Shown in pieces: positions 39,225-50,544 of a stretch of DNA of 64,000 nt. Source of the stretch: Dactylosporangium siamense (GTDB taxonomy: Bacteria; Actinomycetota; Actinomycetes; Mycobacteriales; Micromonosporaceae); the NCBI RefSeq assembly GCF_016862795.1, contig NZ_BONQ01000096.1, forward strand, positions 1 through 64,000. The letters run 5' to 3'. Position numbers and translations under genes: made by a program. Below the pieces are notes generated by a model. The model saw nothing but the letters and a program-made list of their open reading frames with translations. It had not been told where the DNA came from and did not search any database. Each line of letters opens with the position of its first letter. The stretch's first letter is position 1.

Positions 39225-40613
39225 GTGCGGGTCCGTCTGGTCGCCACCTACCTGTTGCTGCTGTTGCTGGTGCTGACGGCACTGGAGGTGCCGTTCGCCC
39301 TCAGCATCGCCAGCCGCGACACCCAGCAGGTCGTCGCGGACCGGCTGGCCGACGCCACCCGCTTCGCCACGCTCGCCGAACCGGCCCTGCGGGCACCGCG
39401 GGAGACCGACGAGCTCACCGCGGAGCTCGCCCGCTACGACGAGGTCTACGGCATCGCCGCGATCGTGGTCAACCAGGACGCGGTCGGCGTGGTGGCATCC
39501 CGCCCCGGGGTGAACCTCGCCGACAAGGCGGTGCAGCGGCAGGCCCGCCGGGCCCTCGAAGGCCGCGAGGCCAGCGACGACGGCACGATCTGGCCGTGGC
39601 GGCTGGAGCCGTTCGTGGTCGCGGTCCCGGTCGGCCGGGGCGGCGAGGTCATCGGCGCCGTCGTCACCGTCTCACCGGTCGGCAAGCGCGTCGCCGGGGT
39701 CCGCGCCGCCTGGAGCGTCCTGGCCGGCGGCGGGCTCGTCGTGCTGTTCGCCGGCATCGTCGCCGCCTGGTCCCTCGCCCGGTGGACGCTGCGGCCCGTC
39801 GCCGAGCTCGACGCCGCCGCGCACGAGCTCGGCGCCGGTGACTACGCCGCCCGGGTCCCCGCCGCCGACGGCCCGCCGGAGCTGCGCCGGCTCGGCTCCG
39901 CGTTCAACGAGATGGCCGCGACCGTCGCGGACTCCCTGGAGCGGCAGCGGGCGTTCGTCTCCCACGCCAGCCACCAGCTGCGCAACCCGCTCACCGCGGT
40001 GCGGCTGCGGGTCGAGGACCTCGGCCTCGACCTCACCGACCCGCAGGCGGTCGAGGGGCACCGGCTCGCCCTGGAGGAGGTCGAACGCCTCGGCGAGGTC
40101 CTCGACAGCCTCCTCGCCCTGGCCCGCGCCGAGCGGGGACGGTTCGAGCTCGCCGACATCGACGCCGGCGAGGTCGCGTGGGCGCGGGTCGTCGCGTGGC
40201 AGCCGGTCGCCGCGAAGAAGCAGATCACGCTGCGGTATGTCCGCGCGCCGCACGCCCTGAAGGCCCGGGCCGTGACGACCGCGCTCGACCAGGCGCTCGA
40301 CGCGCTCATCGACAACGCCGTCAAGTTCTCCGCCGAGGGCAGCACCGTCACCATCCGCCCGGCGGCGGCCGACAACGACGGTGTCGACGGTGTCGCCGTC
40401 CACGTGATCGACACCGGCCCCGGCCTCACCGAGGAGCAGCGGGACCTGGCCACCGAGCGGTTCTGGCGGGCGCCCGGCACGCAGAACGTCGACGGCAGCG
40501 GCCTCGGCCTGCCGATCGTCGCGGTCCTCGTCGAGGCGTCGTCCGGCCGCCTCGACCTGCTCGCCAACGAACCGACCGGCCTGCACGCCCGGCTGTGGTT
40601 CCCGGCGCCGTGA
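39225..40613 (+). CDS. Sensor histidine kinase
   Basis: 462 residues from GTG 39225 (GGGGGA upstream). Two membrane helices (about 5-27 and 160-185) flank a 130-residue extracytoplasmic sensor. A HAMP region, the HisKA box HASHQLRNPLTAVRL with His250, and HATPase_c motifs (DNAVKFSAEG, VIDTGPGL, GSGLGLPIVAVLVE) follow. The sensor domain faces the same compartment as the TAXI-type binding protein encoded convergently at 40639-41616. A functional link is possible, because such binding proteins and two-component systems often pair. Confidence 0.9.
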   Translation: MRVRLVATYLLLLLLVLTALEVPFALSIASRDTQQVVADRLADATRFATLAEPALRAPRETDELTAELARYDEVYGIAAIVVNQDAVGVVASRPGVNLADKAVQRQARRALEGREASDDGTIWPWRLEPFVVAVPVGRGGEVIGAVVTVSPVGKRVAGVRAAWSVLAGGGLVVLFAGIVAAWSLARWTLRPVAELDAAAHELGAGDYAARVPAADGPPELRRLGSAFNEMAATVADSLERQRAFVSHASHQLRNPLTAVRLRVEDLGLDLTDPQAVEGHRLALEEVERLGEVLDSLLALARAERGRFELADIDAGEVAWARVVAWQPVAAKKQITLRYVRAPHALKARAVTTALDQALDALIDNAVKFSAEGSTVTIRPAAADNDGVDGVAVHVIDTGPGLTEEQRDLATERFWRAPGTQNVDGSGLGLPIVAVLVEASSGRLDLLANEPTGLHARLWFPAP

Positions 40614-40638
40614 AAGCCGTGCGGCAGGCCGCCGCGGG

Positions 40639-41616
40639 TCAGGCCTTCTGCGTGCGGTAGTAGCGCGCCGCGCCCGCGTGCAGCGGCAGCGGCGAGGTGC
40701 TGATCGCGGAGCGGATGTTGAGCCGGCCCGCCGCCTGGTGTGCCTTCGCCAGCTCGTCGCGGCCCTCGAACAGCAGCCGCGTCACGCCGTACGCGAGGGG
40801 CTCCGGCATCGACACCCGCACGACCAGGAAGTTGGCGATGCCGATCGAGACCGTCGGGCTGATGCCCCGGTACGCCGAGGCCGGCACGACCCGCTCCGCG
40901 TAGTAGTCGCCGAACCGGTCGCGCATCGGCTGGACCAGCTGGTCGAGGGCGAGGAGCCGGATCGGGAACTTCTCGGCCAGTCCCTGGATGAGGCCGACGG
41001 CCAGGCCGCCGGAGAAGAAGAACGCGTCGATCCGCCCGTTCTTCAGCGCGTCGACCGACGCCTCCAGGTTGAGCGGCAGCTGGACGATGCCGGCCTTGAG
41101 GTCGGCATTCGGGCCGGTGCTGGCGACGTCGAGGATGTGGTCGGCGGTCCCGGCGGTGCCGGAGCGGGCGGCGCCGACGGACACCCGCCGGCCGCGCAGG
41201 TCCTCGACGGTCTGGATGGGGCTGTCGTGGGCGACGACGAGGTGCACGTAGTCGTCGTAGATCCGGGCGAGCGCGGCCAGCTGCCCCGGCGCGGCCTTGT
41301 GGCCCTCGCCGGCGGTGTCGGCCTGGGTGAAGCCGACCTCCGCCTGGCCCGCGAGGACCGCGTCGACGTTCTCCTTCGACGCGTTCGTGGTGAGGACGCT
41401 GGCGTGCACGTTCGGCAGGTACTGCTTGGCGAGTTTCGCGATCGCGTTGCCGTAGGCGTAGTAGACCGCGCCCGTGCTGCCGGTCGCGATCCGCAGCTGC
41501 CCGGTCGCCTCCTCACCGTCGGACTCGCACGCGGTGAGCAGGGCGCCGCCGATGCCCCAGCCGAGGCCGCCCGCCAGCAGCACCCTGCGCCTCACCGGCG
41601 CCGTCGGCAGGCTCAT
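40639..41616 (-). CDS. TAXI-family TRAP solute-binding lipoprotein
   Basis: 325 residues. The signal ends in the lipobox LLTAC, with RRR before the hydrophobic stretch, so Tat export is possible. Mature-protein signatures are LRIATGSTGAVYYAYGNAIA, AEVGFTQADTA and LRGRRVSVGAARSGT. It is the periplasmic-type binding subunit of TRAP transporters for small carboxylates or similar ligands. No DctQ/DctM-type membrane subunits are in the window, so it may serve sensing or a distant transporter. Its ATG overlaps the HAD stop (ATGA), the last gene of a four-gene operon. Confidence 0.88.
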   Translation of the reverse strand: MSLPTAPVRRRVLLAGGLGWGIGGALLTACESDGEEATGQLRIATGSTGAVYYAYGNAIAKLAKQYLPNVHASVLTTNASKENVDAVLAGQAEVGFTQADTAGEGHKAAPGQLAALARIYDDYVHLVVAHDSPIQTVEDLRGRRVSVGAARSGTAGTADHILDVASTGPNADLKAGIVQLPLNLEASVDALKNGRIDAFFFSGGLAVGLIQGLAEKFPIRLLALDQLVQPMRDRFGDYYAERVVPASAYRGISPTVSIGIANFLVVRVSMPEPLAYGVTRLLFEGRDELAKAHQAAGRLNIRSAISTSPLPLHAGAARYYRTQKA

Positions 41617-42209
41617 GGCAGGCACGCCGCCAGGATCTCCAGGGTCTCCCGCGGGGCGCGGTGCCGCACCGTCGTCATCCCGAGCGCCCGCGCCGGTTTC
41701 AGGTTGCCGGGCAGGTCGTCGACGTAGACGCACTCCTGCGGCGGCAGCCCGATCGCCGCGGCGCCCAGGACGTAGATCGCCGGGTCCGGTTTGCGCACGC
41801 CGACCTCGCCGGAGATCACGACGCCGTCGAACAACTCGTCCAGCAGGATCCGGTCGTACCGCTGCGAACCCCACGAGTTCGAGATCAGTCCGGTGCGGAT
41901 GCCGCGGCCGCGGGCGGCCCGGACGAAGTCCAGCATCGCGACGTCCGCGGTGGTGGCGCCGAGCAGCCGCTCGATCAGGCCCTCGGGCGGCACCCCCAGC
42001 AGGTCGGCGAACCCGGCCTCGAACCCGGCGTCGGGCAGCGTGCCGTCCTCCAGGCCGCCGAGCAGCGACCGGGCCGTGGGATCGTCGCGGAACAGGTCCC
42101 GGACGGTGCCGGGCGGCAGGCCCTCCCGGGCGCAGAACGCGTCGAAGGAGGCGAACACGTCGGAGGTGAGGACCCCGCCGTAGTCGACCAGCAGCCCGCG
42201 CAGTGTCAC
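41613..42209 (-). CDS. HAD-superfamily hydrolase
   Basis: 198 residues. Motif I is reduced to LLVDYGGVLTSD, so the second Asp typical of phosphatases is replaced (D-x-G). Motif II is GLISNSWGS, and the later motifs are VGVRKPDPAIYVLGAAAIGL and CVYVDDLPGNLKPARALGM. This matches the HAD IA group with epoxide-hydrolase-like and phosphatase members. The GTG start overlaps the stop of the upstream ligase gene and its stop overlaps the TAXI gene, so translation is coupled on both sides. Substrate unknown. Confidence 0.85.
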   Translation of the reverse strand: MTLRGLLVDYGGVLTSDVFASFDAFCAREGLPPGTVRDLFRDDPTARSLLGGLEDGTLPDAGFEAGFADLLGVPPEGLIERLLGATTADVAMLDFVRAARGRGIRTGLISNSWGSQRYDRILLDELFDGVVISGEVGVRKPDPAIYVLGAAAIGLPPQECVYVDDLPGNLKPARALGMTTVRHRAPRETLEILAACLP

Positions 42210-43306
42210 GAAGACTCCGTCCCGTCAGCCGTCTCCTTCGCCAGCGACTGTACGACCTCGACCGGGTCCTCGAGTGCCCCCTGGCGGGTCGCGGACGTGC
42301 CCCGGGCCCGCAGGTCCTCGAGCAGGTCGACGGCGATCTCCCACTCGCCGCGCGCCTCCAGGGCCGGGCGGACGTGCGCCATCAGCGCGTCGACCCGGGC
42401 CCCGGCGGGCAGCGCCGAGCGGGTCGCCGGGTCGACGAGGTGGCCGCTGAGCCCGGACCTGGCGGCCCGCCACGTCGCGGCCCGCAGCAGCACCTGCGGC
42501 GCCTCCGGCAGCGGCCGGCCCGCGGCGTCCTCCTCGGCGGCGACGGTGACGAGGCCCCGGGACAGCGCGGCGAGCAGCACCGCGTCGTCGACCCGCGGGC
42601 AGGAGTCGGCGACCCGGACCTCGACCGTCGGGTACCGCGCCGACGGCCGGGCGTCGAAGTAGACCATCCCGGCGTCGCTGATCACGCCGCTGTCCACGAG
42701 CGTCTGCACGACCCGCTGGTACTCGGCGTCGGAGTCGACGTCCGGGGGCGGGCCGACGGTCGGCCAGCGGGACGTGACGACGGTGCGGTAGGAGGCGTAC
42801 CCGGTGTCCTGGCCGGCGAAGTACGGCGAGCTGACGCTGAGCGCGAGCAGCGCCGGCAGCCACTCCCGGATCCGCCGGGTGATCCGCACCGCCAGGTCCT
42901 TGTCCGGCACGCCGACCTGCACCTGGCAGGCGGCCACCTGCTGCTCGTCGACGAGCTGCCGGTACTCCTGCGCCATGCGTTCGTAGCGTTCGTCGGGGTA
43001 CACCCGGGTGGGCCCGGCGCCCGAGCCGGGGACCGAGCCGGCGGCGACGACCGCGAGGCCGTGCCGGCCGGCGGACTCGACCAGCGACCGGCGCTTCTCC
43101 AGGAGGTCGGCGCGCAGGCCGGTCAGGTCGGTGTGCACGCCGGTGGCCGTCTCGACCATCGAGCGGTGCAGCTCCGGCTCGGCGTCCGCGCCGCGCAGGA
43201 CCCGCCGGGCGGCCGGCTCCAGGTCGCCGGTCCCGGCGTCGACGACGTGGAACTCCTCCTCGACGCCGATCGTGTCGCCGGGGCGCACCTCGCCCGGCGT
43301 CACCAT
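42206..43306 (-). CDS. YbdK-type carboxylate-amine ligase (glutamate-cysteine ligase 2 family)
   Basis: 366 residues from ATG 43306. GVEEEFHVVDAGTGDLEPAA is the characteristic metal-binding start. AACQVQVGVPDKDLAVRITR, SPYFAGQDTGYASYRTVV and TVEVRVADSCPRVDDAVLLA follow. Members form gamma-glutamyl or similar amide bonds with ATP; most have weak glutamate-cysteine ligase activity. The start overlaps the aldo/keto reductase end by 7 bases, in an operon with HAD hydrolase and TAXI protein. Confidence 0.85.
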   Translation of the reverse strand: MVTPGEVRPGDTIGVEEEFHVVDAGTGDLEPAARRVLRGADAEPELHRSMVETATGVHTDLTGLRADLLEKRRSLVESAGRHGLAVVAAGSVPGSGAGPTRVYPDERYERMAQEYRQLVDEQQVAACQVQVGVPDKDLAVRITRRIREWLPALLALSVSSPYFAGQDTGYASYRTVVTSRWPTVGPPPDVDSDAEYQRVVQTLVDSGVISDAGMVYFDARPSARYPTVEVRVADSCPRVDDAVLLAALSRGLVTVAAEEDAAGRPLPEAPQVLLRAATWRAARSGLSGHLVDPATRSALPAGARVDALMAHVRPALEARGEWEIAVDLLEDLRARGTSATRQGALEDPVEVVQSLAKETADGTESS

Positions 43307-44277
43307 CGGCTGTGCACCGAGCCGCGGATCAGTTCGTCGTAGACGCCGCGGACCGCGTCGTGGGTGGTCCCGGGCAGCGGCTCGGCGGCGGCGACAGCCG
43401 CGTTGGCGCGGGCCTGGTCGCCGTTGCGGGCGCCGGGGATGACCACCGACACGGCCGGGTGGTCGACGATCCAGCGCAGCGCGAACTGGGCCATGCTCAG
43501 CCCCTCCGGTTTGAGCGGCGCGAGCCGGCGGACCGCGGCGAGCCCGGTGCCGTAGTCGACCCCGGAGAACGTCTCGCCCTGGTCGAACGCCTCGCCGTGC
43601 CGGTTGTAGGTGCGGTGGTCGTCGGCGCCGAACGTGGTGTGCTCGTCGTAGCGGCCCGACAGCAGGCCACTGGCGAGGGGCACCCGGGCGATGATCCCGA
43701 CGCCCATCTTCTCCGCCGCGGGCAGCACGTCGTCGAGGGGCTTGAGCCGCAGCATGTTGAAGATGATCTGCACGGTGGCGACGCCGGGCCGGGCGATCGC
43801 GGTCAGCGCCTCCGCCGCGGTCTCGACGCTCACGCCGTAGGCCTTCATCCGGCCCTCCTGCACCATCAGGTCCAGGCCGTCGAACACCTCGTCGGTCGAG
43901 TACACCTCCGACGGCGGGCAATGCAGCTGCACCAGGTCGATCGTGTCGACGCCGAGGTTCTCCCGGGACCGGTCGTTCCAGGCGCGGAAGTTGTCCAGGT
44001 TGTAGCGGTCCGCCTCCTGCGGCACCCGGCGGCCCATCTTGGTGGCGACGGTGATGCCGGTCCGGTGCTTGACGAAGGCACCGACGAGGCGTTCGCTGCG
44101 GCCGTCGCCGTACACGTCGGCGGTGTCGATGAAGGTCACGCCGGCCTCGTGCGCGGCGGTCAGGGTGGCGAGGGCCTGGTCCTCGTCGACCTCGCCCCAG
44201 TCGGCGCCGAGCTGCCAGGCGCCGAGCCCTACCACGCCGACCGGGGCACCGGTCCGTCCTAAGATCCGTTCCTGCAT
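43300..44277 (-). CDS. Aldo/keto reductase
   Basis: 325 residues. The catalytic tetrad is visible: Asp51 and Tyr56 in FIDTADVYGDG, Lys80 in TVATKMG and His119 in DLVQLHCPPSE. ALRWIVDHPAVSVVIPGAR supplies the NADPH-binding end. It would reduce aldehydes or ketones with NADPH. It is the first gene of the overlapping leftward operon that ends with the TAXI protein, and follows the 5'-nucleotidase gene by 17 nt on the same strand. Confidence 0.9.
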   Translation of the reverse strand: MQERILGRTGAPVGVVGLGAWQLGADWGEVDEDQALATLTAAHEAGVTFIDTADVYGDGRSERLVGAFVKHRTGITVATKMGRRVPQEADRYNLDNFRAWNDRSRENLGVDTIDLVQLHCPPSEVYSTDEVFDGLDLMVQEGRMKAYGVSVETAAEALTAIARPGVATVQIIFNMLRLKPLDDVLPAAEKMGVGIIARVPLASGLLSGRYDEHTTFGADDHRTYNRHGEAFDQGETFSGVDYGTGLAAVRRLAPLKPEGLSMAQFALRWIVDHPAVSVVIPGARNGDQARANAAVAAAEPLPGTTHDAVRGVYDELIRGSVHSRW

Positions 44278-44294
44278 CCGCCCAGACTATGGCG

Positions 44295-46091
44295 TTACGC
44301 GAAGACCGGCACGTTCTCGCGCACGAGGCGCCAGTTCGGGGTGAAGAAGTCCGCCGGGTTGATCGAGCCCTTCGCCTGGGCCCAGTCGATCAGCAGCTGC
44401 CGGATCTCCTGCTGCGCGTTGTACACCTGCGTCTTGACGATGCCGGGGAAGTTGCCGCCGCCGGAACGCCGGTAGTTGTTCACCGCGACCACGAACTGCT
44501 CGGTGTCGCCGACCGGGGTGGTGGTGCCGGGGTGGACGAGCCGCGTGATGCGCTGCCCGACCGGCTTGCTGATGTCGATGTCGTAGTCGACGCCGGAGAT
44601 CGTGTCGTAGTTGTAGTCCGGCACCGCCGGGTCGCTGATCGTCGCCGGGTCGACCGGCGCGCCGACCGGCAGCGTGACGAAGTACTTCGCCGAGTACTCC
44701 AGGTAGGCGCGGACCTCGGCGCCGGTCAGGACGACGGCTTCGAGGGTGTTGTCGTAGATGTACAGCCCCGCGACGTCCTTGATCTTGACGTCGCCGGCCG
44801 GGAACACCGCGGTCCGCGAGAACGGCGCGGCGATCGACAGCACCGGCAGCGCCGTGCCGAGCGCGGCGGCGACGGTGTCGGTCTGGACCTTGTTGATGTA
44901 GTCCAGGATCGGCGTGTCCTTGTACCGCGACTCCGCCGCCGACAGCGTCTCCGTCGACGTCGCGACGACCTGGTTCACGTAGGTGACGGTCTTGGTGTGC
45001 TGCGCGCGCACCGCGGCGATGACCTTCGGGTCGGCCTCGACCGTGTTGGTGTTCAGCGACGTCGAGGCCTTCGACGTGATCGTCCAGCGGTTGCGGTCGC
45101 GGCTGAGCTGGAAGTCCATGCGGGTCAGCCGAGAACCCCACCGCGACGGCTCCGACAGCAGCACCTGCGCGCCGGTCGCGGTGTTGGTGACGAAGCGCTG
45201 CGGGATGTCGCTGTGCGCGTGGCCGAAGAGGATCGCGTCGATGCCGGGGACCTGCTCGGCGATGAGCGCCGACGGGTTCTCGTTGGGCAGCTCGGGGCCG
45301 TAGCTGGACTTGCCGCTGTCGCCGCCGTGGGCGGAGATGAGCACGATGTCGGCGCCGCGGCGGCGCATCTCCGGCACGTACTTCGCGGCGGTGGCCACCA
45401 GGTCGTCGAAGCGCAGCTTGCCCTCGACGTTGGCCCGGTCCCAGATGGCGACGCCGGGGTTGGTGAGGCCGAGGATGCCGACCCGGAAGTTCGGCGCGCC
45501 CCTCCCGAGGTCGACCTTCTTGATCACGTACGGCACGAACGCCGGCCGGCCCGTCTTCACGTTGATCGCGTTCGCGGCCAGGGCCGGGAAGCCCAGCTGC
45601 CGGATCCACAGCGCGAGCAGCGGCAGCCCGTAGTTGAACTCGTGGTTGCCGAGGGTGACGGCGTCGTAGTCGATGATGTTCATCGCCCGGGCCATCGGGT
45701 GCTTCTCGCCGGTCGTGGTGATCGGCTCCTGCTTCGCGTAGTACGTCGCGAGGGGCGTGCCCTGGATCGTGTCGCCGGCGTCGAGGACGAGGGTCGCCTT
45801 CCCGCGCCGCTCGGCCCGGATCTGGTTGACCAGCGTGGCGACCTTCGCCAGGCCGATGTCGTTGTGGGCGCTGTCGTCGTACTCGGCGTCCTTGTAGTAG
45901 TCCCAGTTGTAGACGTTGCCGTGGGTGTCGGACGTGCCCAGCAGCGTGAGGTCCCAGGTCCTGGGTTGGGTTGGGTGCGCCGCGTTGGCGGGCGCCGCGC
46001 CGGCCTCGCCGCCGGCGACGAAGGGTGCCGTCGCCGCGGCCGCCGCGACGGCCAGGACGGTCCGCCGTGAGGTGCCTGAAGGGTTGTTCAT
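44295..46091 (-). CDS. Secreted 5'-nucleotidase / 2',3'-cyclic phosphodiesterase family
   Basis: 598 residues from ATG 46091. A Tat-like signal (SRRTVLAVAAAAATAPFVAG) precedes a metallophosphoesterase domain: LLGTSDTHGN, LDAGDTIQG, TLGNHEFNYG, LISAHGGDSG and FGHAHSDIPQ. The C-terminal 5'-nucleotidase domain contains NTLEAVVLTGAEVRAYLEYS and VNNYRRSGGGNFPG. It would release phosphate from extracellular nucleotides. The layout matches UshA/YfkN-type enzymes. It diverges from the secreted aminopeptidase gene. Confidence 0.92.
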   Translation of the reverse strand: MNNPSGTSRRTVLAVAAAAATAPFVAGGEAGAAPANAAHPTQPRTWDLTLLGTSDTHGNVYNWDYYKDAEYDDSAHNDIGLAKVATLVNQIRAERRGKATLVLDAGDTIQGTPLATYYAKQEPITTTGEKHPMARAMNIIDYDAVTLGNHEFNYGLPLLALWIRQLGFPALAANAINVKTGRPAFVPYVIKKVDLGRGAPNFRVGILGLTNPGVAIWDRANVEGKLRFDDLVATAAKYVPEMRRRGADIVLISAHGGDSGKSSYGPELPNENPSALIAEQVPGIDAILFGHAHSDIPQRFVTNTATGAQVLLSEPSRWGSRLTRMDFQLSRDRNRWTITSKASTSLNTNTVEADPKVIAAVRAQHTKTVTYVNQVVATSTETLSAAESRYKDTPILDYINKVQTDTVAAALGTALPVLSIAAPFSRTAVFPAGDVKIKDVAGLYIYDNTLEAVVLTGAEVRAYLEYSAKYFVTLPVGAPVDPATISDPAVPDYNYDTISGVDYDIDISKPVGQRITRLVHPGTTTPVGDTEQFVVAVNNYRRSGGGNFPGIVKTQVYNAQQEIRQLLIDWAQAKGSINPADFFTPNWRLVRENVPVFA

Positions 46092-46163
46092 TCCCGGCAC
46101 CCTATGCCGCCCCGTGCGTTGCCGCACCGGCGCATCGATAGCTTGACGAGCTTCGATGCGTGA

Positions 46164-48372
<2,209 letters not shown>

Positions 48373-48385
48373 GCCCCCATTGTAA

Positions 48386-48399
48386 AGCGAATGTTCGCT
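48386..48399. promoter_or_regulatory. TetR autoregulatory operator-like palindrome
   Basis: AGCGAATGTTCGCT has 6-bp arms around TG and lies 14 bp before the start of the TetR gene at 48372, in the 38-bp gap to the end of the next gene (48411). Confidence 0.7.
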
Positions 48400-48410
48400 C
48401 GCTGACGGTG

Positions 48411-50477
48411 TCAGACCAGCGTGGCGTTGAAGATCATCGCGGTCATGACGACGCCGCCGGTGGCCGCGTTCGCCAGCATCAGCCGGGGGGAGAGGCGGGT
48501 CACCGGGTTGGTCTTGTCGACCGCGATCGCCTTGCGGCTGCCGGTGGAGAAGGCGACCAGCTCGATCCCGCCGTCGGCGGTCGGCTTGCAGCTGACCTGC
48601 AGCGGGGTCGAGGCGGTGGTCGGCGGGCCGGCGTTCTTCGGCTTCGCCGACGCGGCGAGCTTCGCCGGCTGCCCGCCGGTCAGCTTGAAGATCTCGATGA
48701 CGCCGTCGGCGCCGACCTCGAACGTGTAGCCGTTGCCCAGGTCCGCGCCGTCCAGGCAGGCCGCGCCGATCTTGGCGCCGCCGGCGGTCTTACCGATCGC
48801 GGCGAACTCCAGGTCCATCGCGAAGCCGCCGCCCTGGACCGCGAGGCGCTGCTCGGGGCCGGGCGCGACGCAACGGGTGTTCGGCTGCTCGGCGGTGACC
48901 CGCAGCGCGTCCGGCACCTCGACCTTGCAGCCGGTCGCGGCGCCCCACGGCACCTTCTGCTGCAGCGCGGCGACCGTCTTGCTGCCCTTCAGCGTCCACG
49001 GGCCGACCGCGCCGACGGAACACGCGATGACCGGCCGCGCGGACCAGCCCGGCGGCAGCATCGGCTTCTCCAGGGGCAGGAACGACTGGCCGTAGGGCAC
49101 CCCGAGGTAGGCGCCGTAGGACTGCTCGCAGACCGCCTTCGCGGCCGCGTCGACGGCGTCGCGGCCCGGGTCGGTGAGGAACGGCAGGTGCCCGACGTAG
49201 GTGACCTCGCCGATGTGCGCGGCGTTGCACGGCGTCACGTACCGCAGCTGCGACGACCCGCCGATCCAGTCGAAGCACTCGCCGGCCTTGAGCTCGAACT
49301 GGTCGCCGACGAAGAGGTCGGCGGCCGCCTGCGACGGGTCGGCCAGGGCCCGCGCGATCCGGTCGCCGTCCGCGTTGCCGGTGACCTGCAGCCCCTTGTC
49401 CAGCAGCGCGAGGAGCGACGGTGACAGGCCGTCGACGGGGACGGCGGTGTCGTGGACCGCCTGCCGGTGGGTGGGGGACAGGCCCGCCACGACGACGACC
49501 TTGCCCCGCTCGGTGCGCAGGTAGTACTCGAAGCCCAGCCAGTGCCCGGCGCCGACGCCGAGCAGCGGCACGGCGACCGCGACCGCCAGGACGGCGTAGC
49601 CGGTCACGGTGCCCCAGGCCCGGCCGACCGAGGCGGCGATGACCGCGGCCGCACCGACGAGGATCCCGCCGAGCAGCCCGATCGCGCCGCCGGCGCTGAA
49701 CACGAGGCGCAGCGGCTCGGCGAGGAGCCAGCCGATCAGCCCGCCGGCGCGGGACGCGCCGCCGTCGAGGAGGCTCGGGTTGCCGCGCACCAGGTGCAGC
49801 AGGCCGAGCACGGCCAGGGCGATGCCGGTGGTGCGGGTCAGCACCCGCTCGCGCAGGTACTGCAGGGTGGCGACGGTCAGGTCGCGCAGCTCGGCGCCGG
49901 TCCACAGCCGCCGGTCGACGAACGGCACGAGCGGCAGCTGCCACGGCCAGGTGGCCCGGGGCAGCCGCGGCAGCGGCCAGAGCAGCAGCAGCGGCAGGAC
50001 GGGCAGGGCGTAGGCCGCGTAGCCGACCACGAACGTGAAGATCGCCGTGGCGACCCCGTGGACGGGGACCTGCGGCACCCACAGCAGGGCGACGAGCCCG
50101 GCGACGATGAGCGCGATGATCCCGATCCGCGGCCACGACGGGCGCGCGGGCCGGGGCGGACGCGGCTTCTCGAGACGCTCCGGCTCGTCCGTCTGCGGCA
50201 TGTGTGGGGGTACGGGTGCGGCCCCGCGCCGGGCCCGCCGGTGGGTGCCCGACTCGGCGGCGGTCGCGCCCTGCCAGTCGGTCAGCGCGGCCCGCACCTG
50301 GTCGGTGGCGGCGACGCCGAGCAGCAGCCCCGCCACGAGGGTCAGCACGAGCTGCCACACGGGCGGCGCGGGGGCGATCCCCAGCAGGGTGGACAGGCCG
50401 AGGACGGCCGCGGTTGCGAGAGTCAGCAGCGCGACCGCGGGTAATGCGGCGCGAACGCGCTCACCGACCTCGGACAT
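48411..50477 (-). CDS. Multi-pass membrane protein with septum-formation-like domain
   Basis: 688 residues from ATG 50477. Six or seven hydrophobic segments lie within the first 330 residues, with a Pro/Arg-rich cytoplasmic loop between helices 2 and 3. The extracytoplasmic half contains ELKAGECFDWIGGSS, followed by YVTPCNAAHIGEVTYVGHLP. This is the Cys/His pattern of the Septum_form family, proteins proposed to act in septation or envelope biology. The end is a beta-rich domain with paired cysteines. It is the last gene of a leftward set with a lipoprotein and an EAL protein. Confidence 0.65.
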   Translation of the reverse strand: MSEVGERVRAALPAVALLTLATAAVLGLSTLLGIAPAPPVWQLVLTLVAGLLLGVAATDQVRAALTDWQGATAAESGTHRRARRGAAPVPPHMPQTDEPERLEKPRPPRPARPSWPRIGIIALIVAGLVALLWVPQVPVHGVATAIFTFVVGYAAYALPVLPLLLLWPLPRLPRATWPWQLPLVPFVDRRLWTGAELRDLTVATLQYLRERVLTRTTGIALAVLGLLHLVRGNPSLLDGGASRAGGLIGWLLAEPLRLVFSAGGAIGLLGGILVGAAAVIAASVGRAWGTVTGYAVLAVAVAVPLLGVGAGHWLGFEYYLRTERGKVVVVAGLSPTHRQAVHDTAVPVDGLSPSLLALLDKGLQVTGNADGDRIARALADPSQAAADLFVGDQFELKAGECFDWIGGSSQLRYVTPCNAAHIGEVTYVGHLPFLTDPGRDAVDAAAKAVCEQSYGAYLGVPYGQSFLPLEKPMLPPGWSARPVIACSVGAVGPWTLKGSKTVAALQQKVPWGAATGCKVEVPDALRVTAEQPNTRCVAPGPEQRLAVQGGGFAMDLEFAAIGKTAGGAKIGAACLDGADLGNGYTFEVGADGVIEIFKLTGGQPAKLAASAKPKNAGPPTTASTPLQVSCKPTADGGIELVAFSTGSRKAIAVDKTNPVTRLSPRLMLANAATGGVVMTAMIFNATLV

Positions 50478-50544
50478 GGCTCTGGAGCATGGCACCCGCC
50501 GTACCCCATCGCAACTGGCCTAAGTCTGGCTTAAACGTTTGGTG

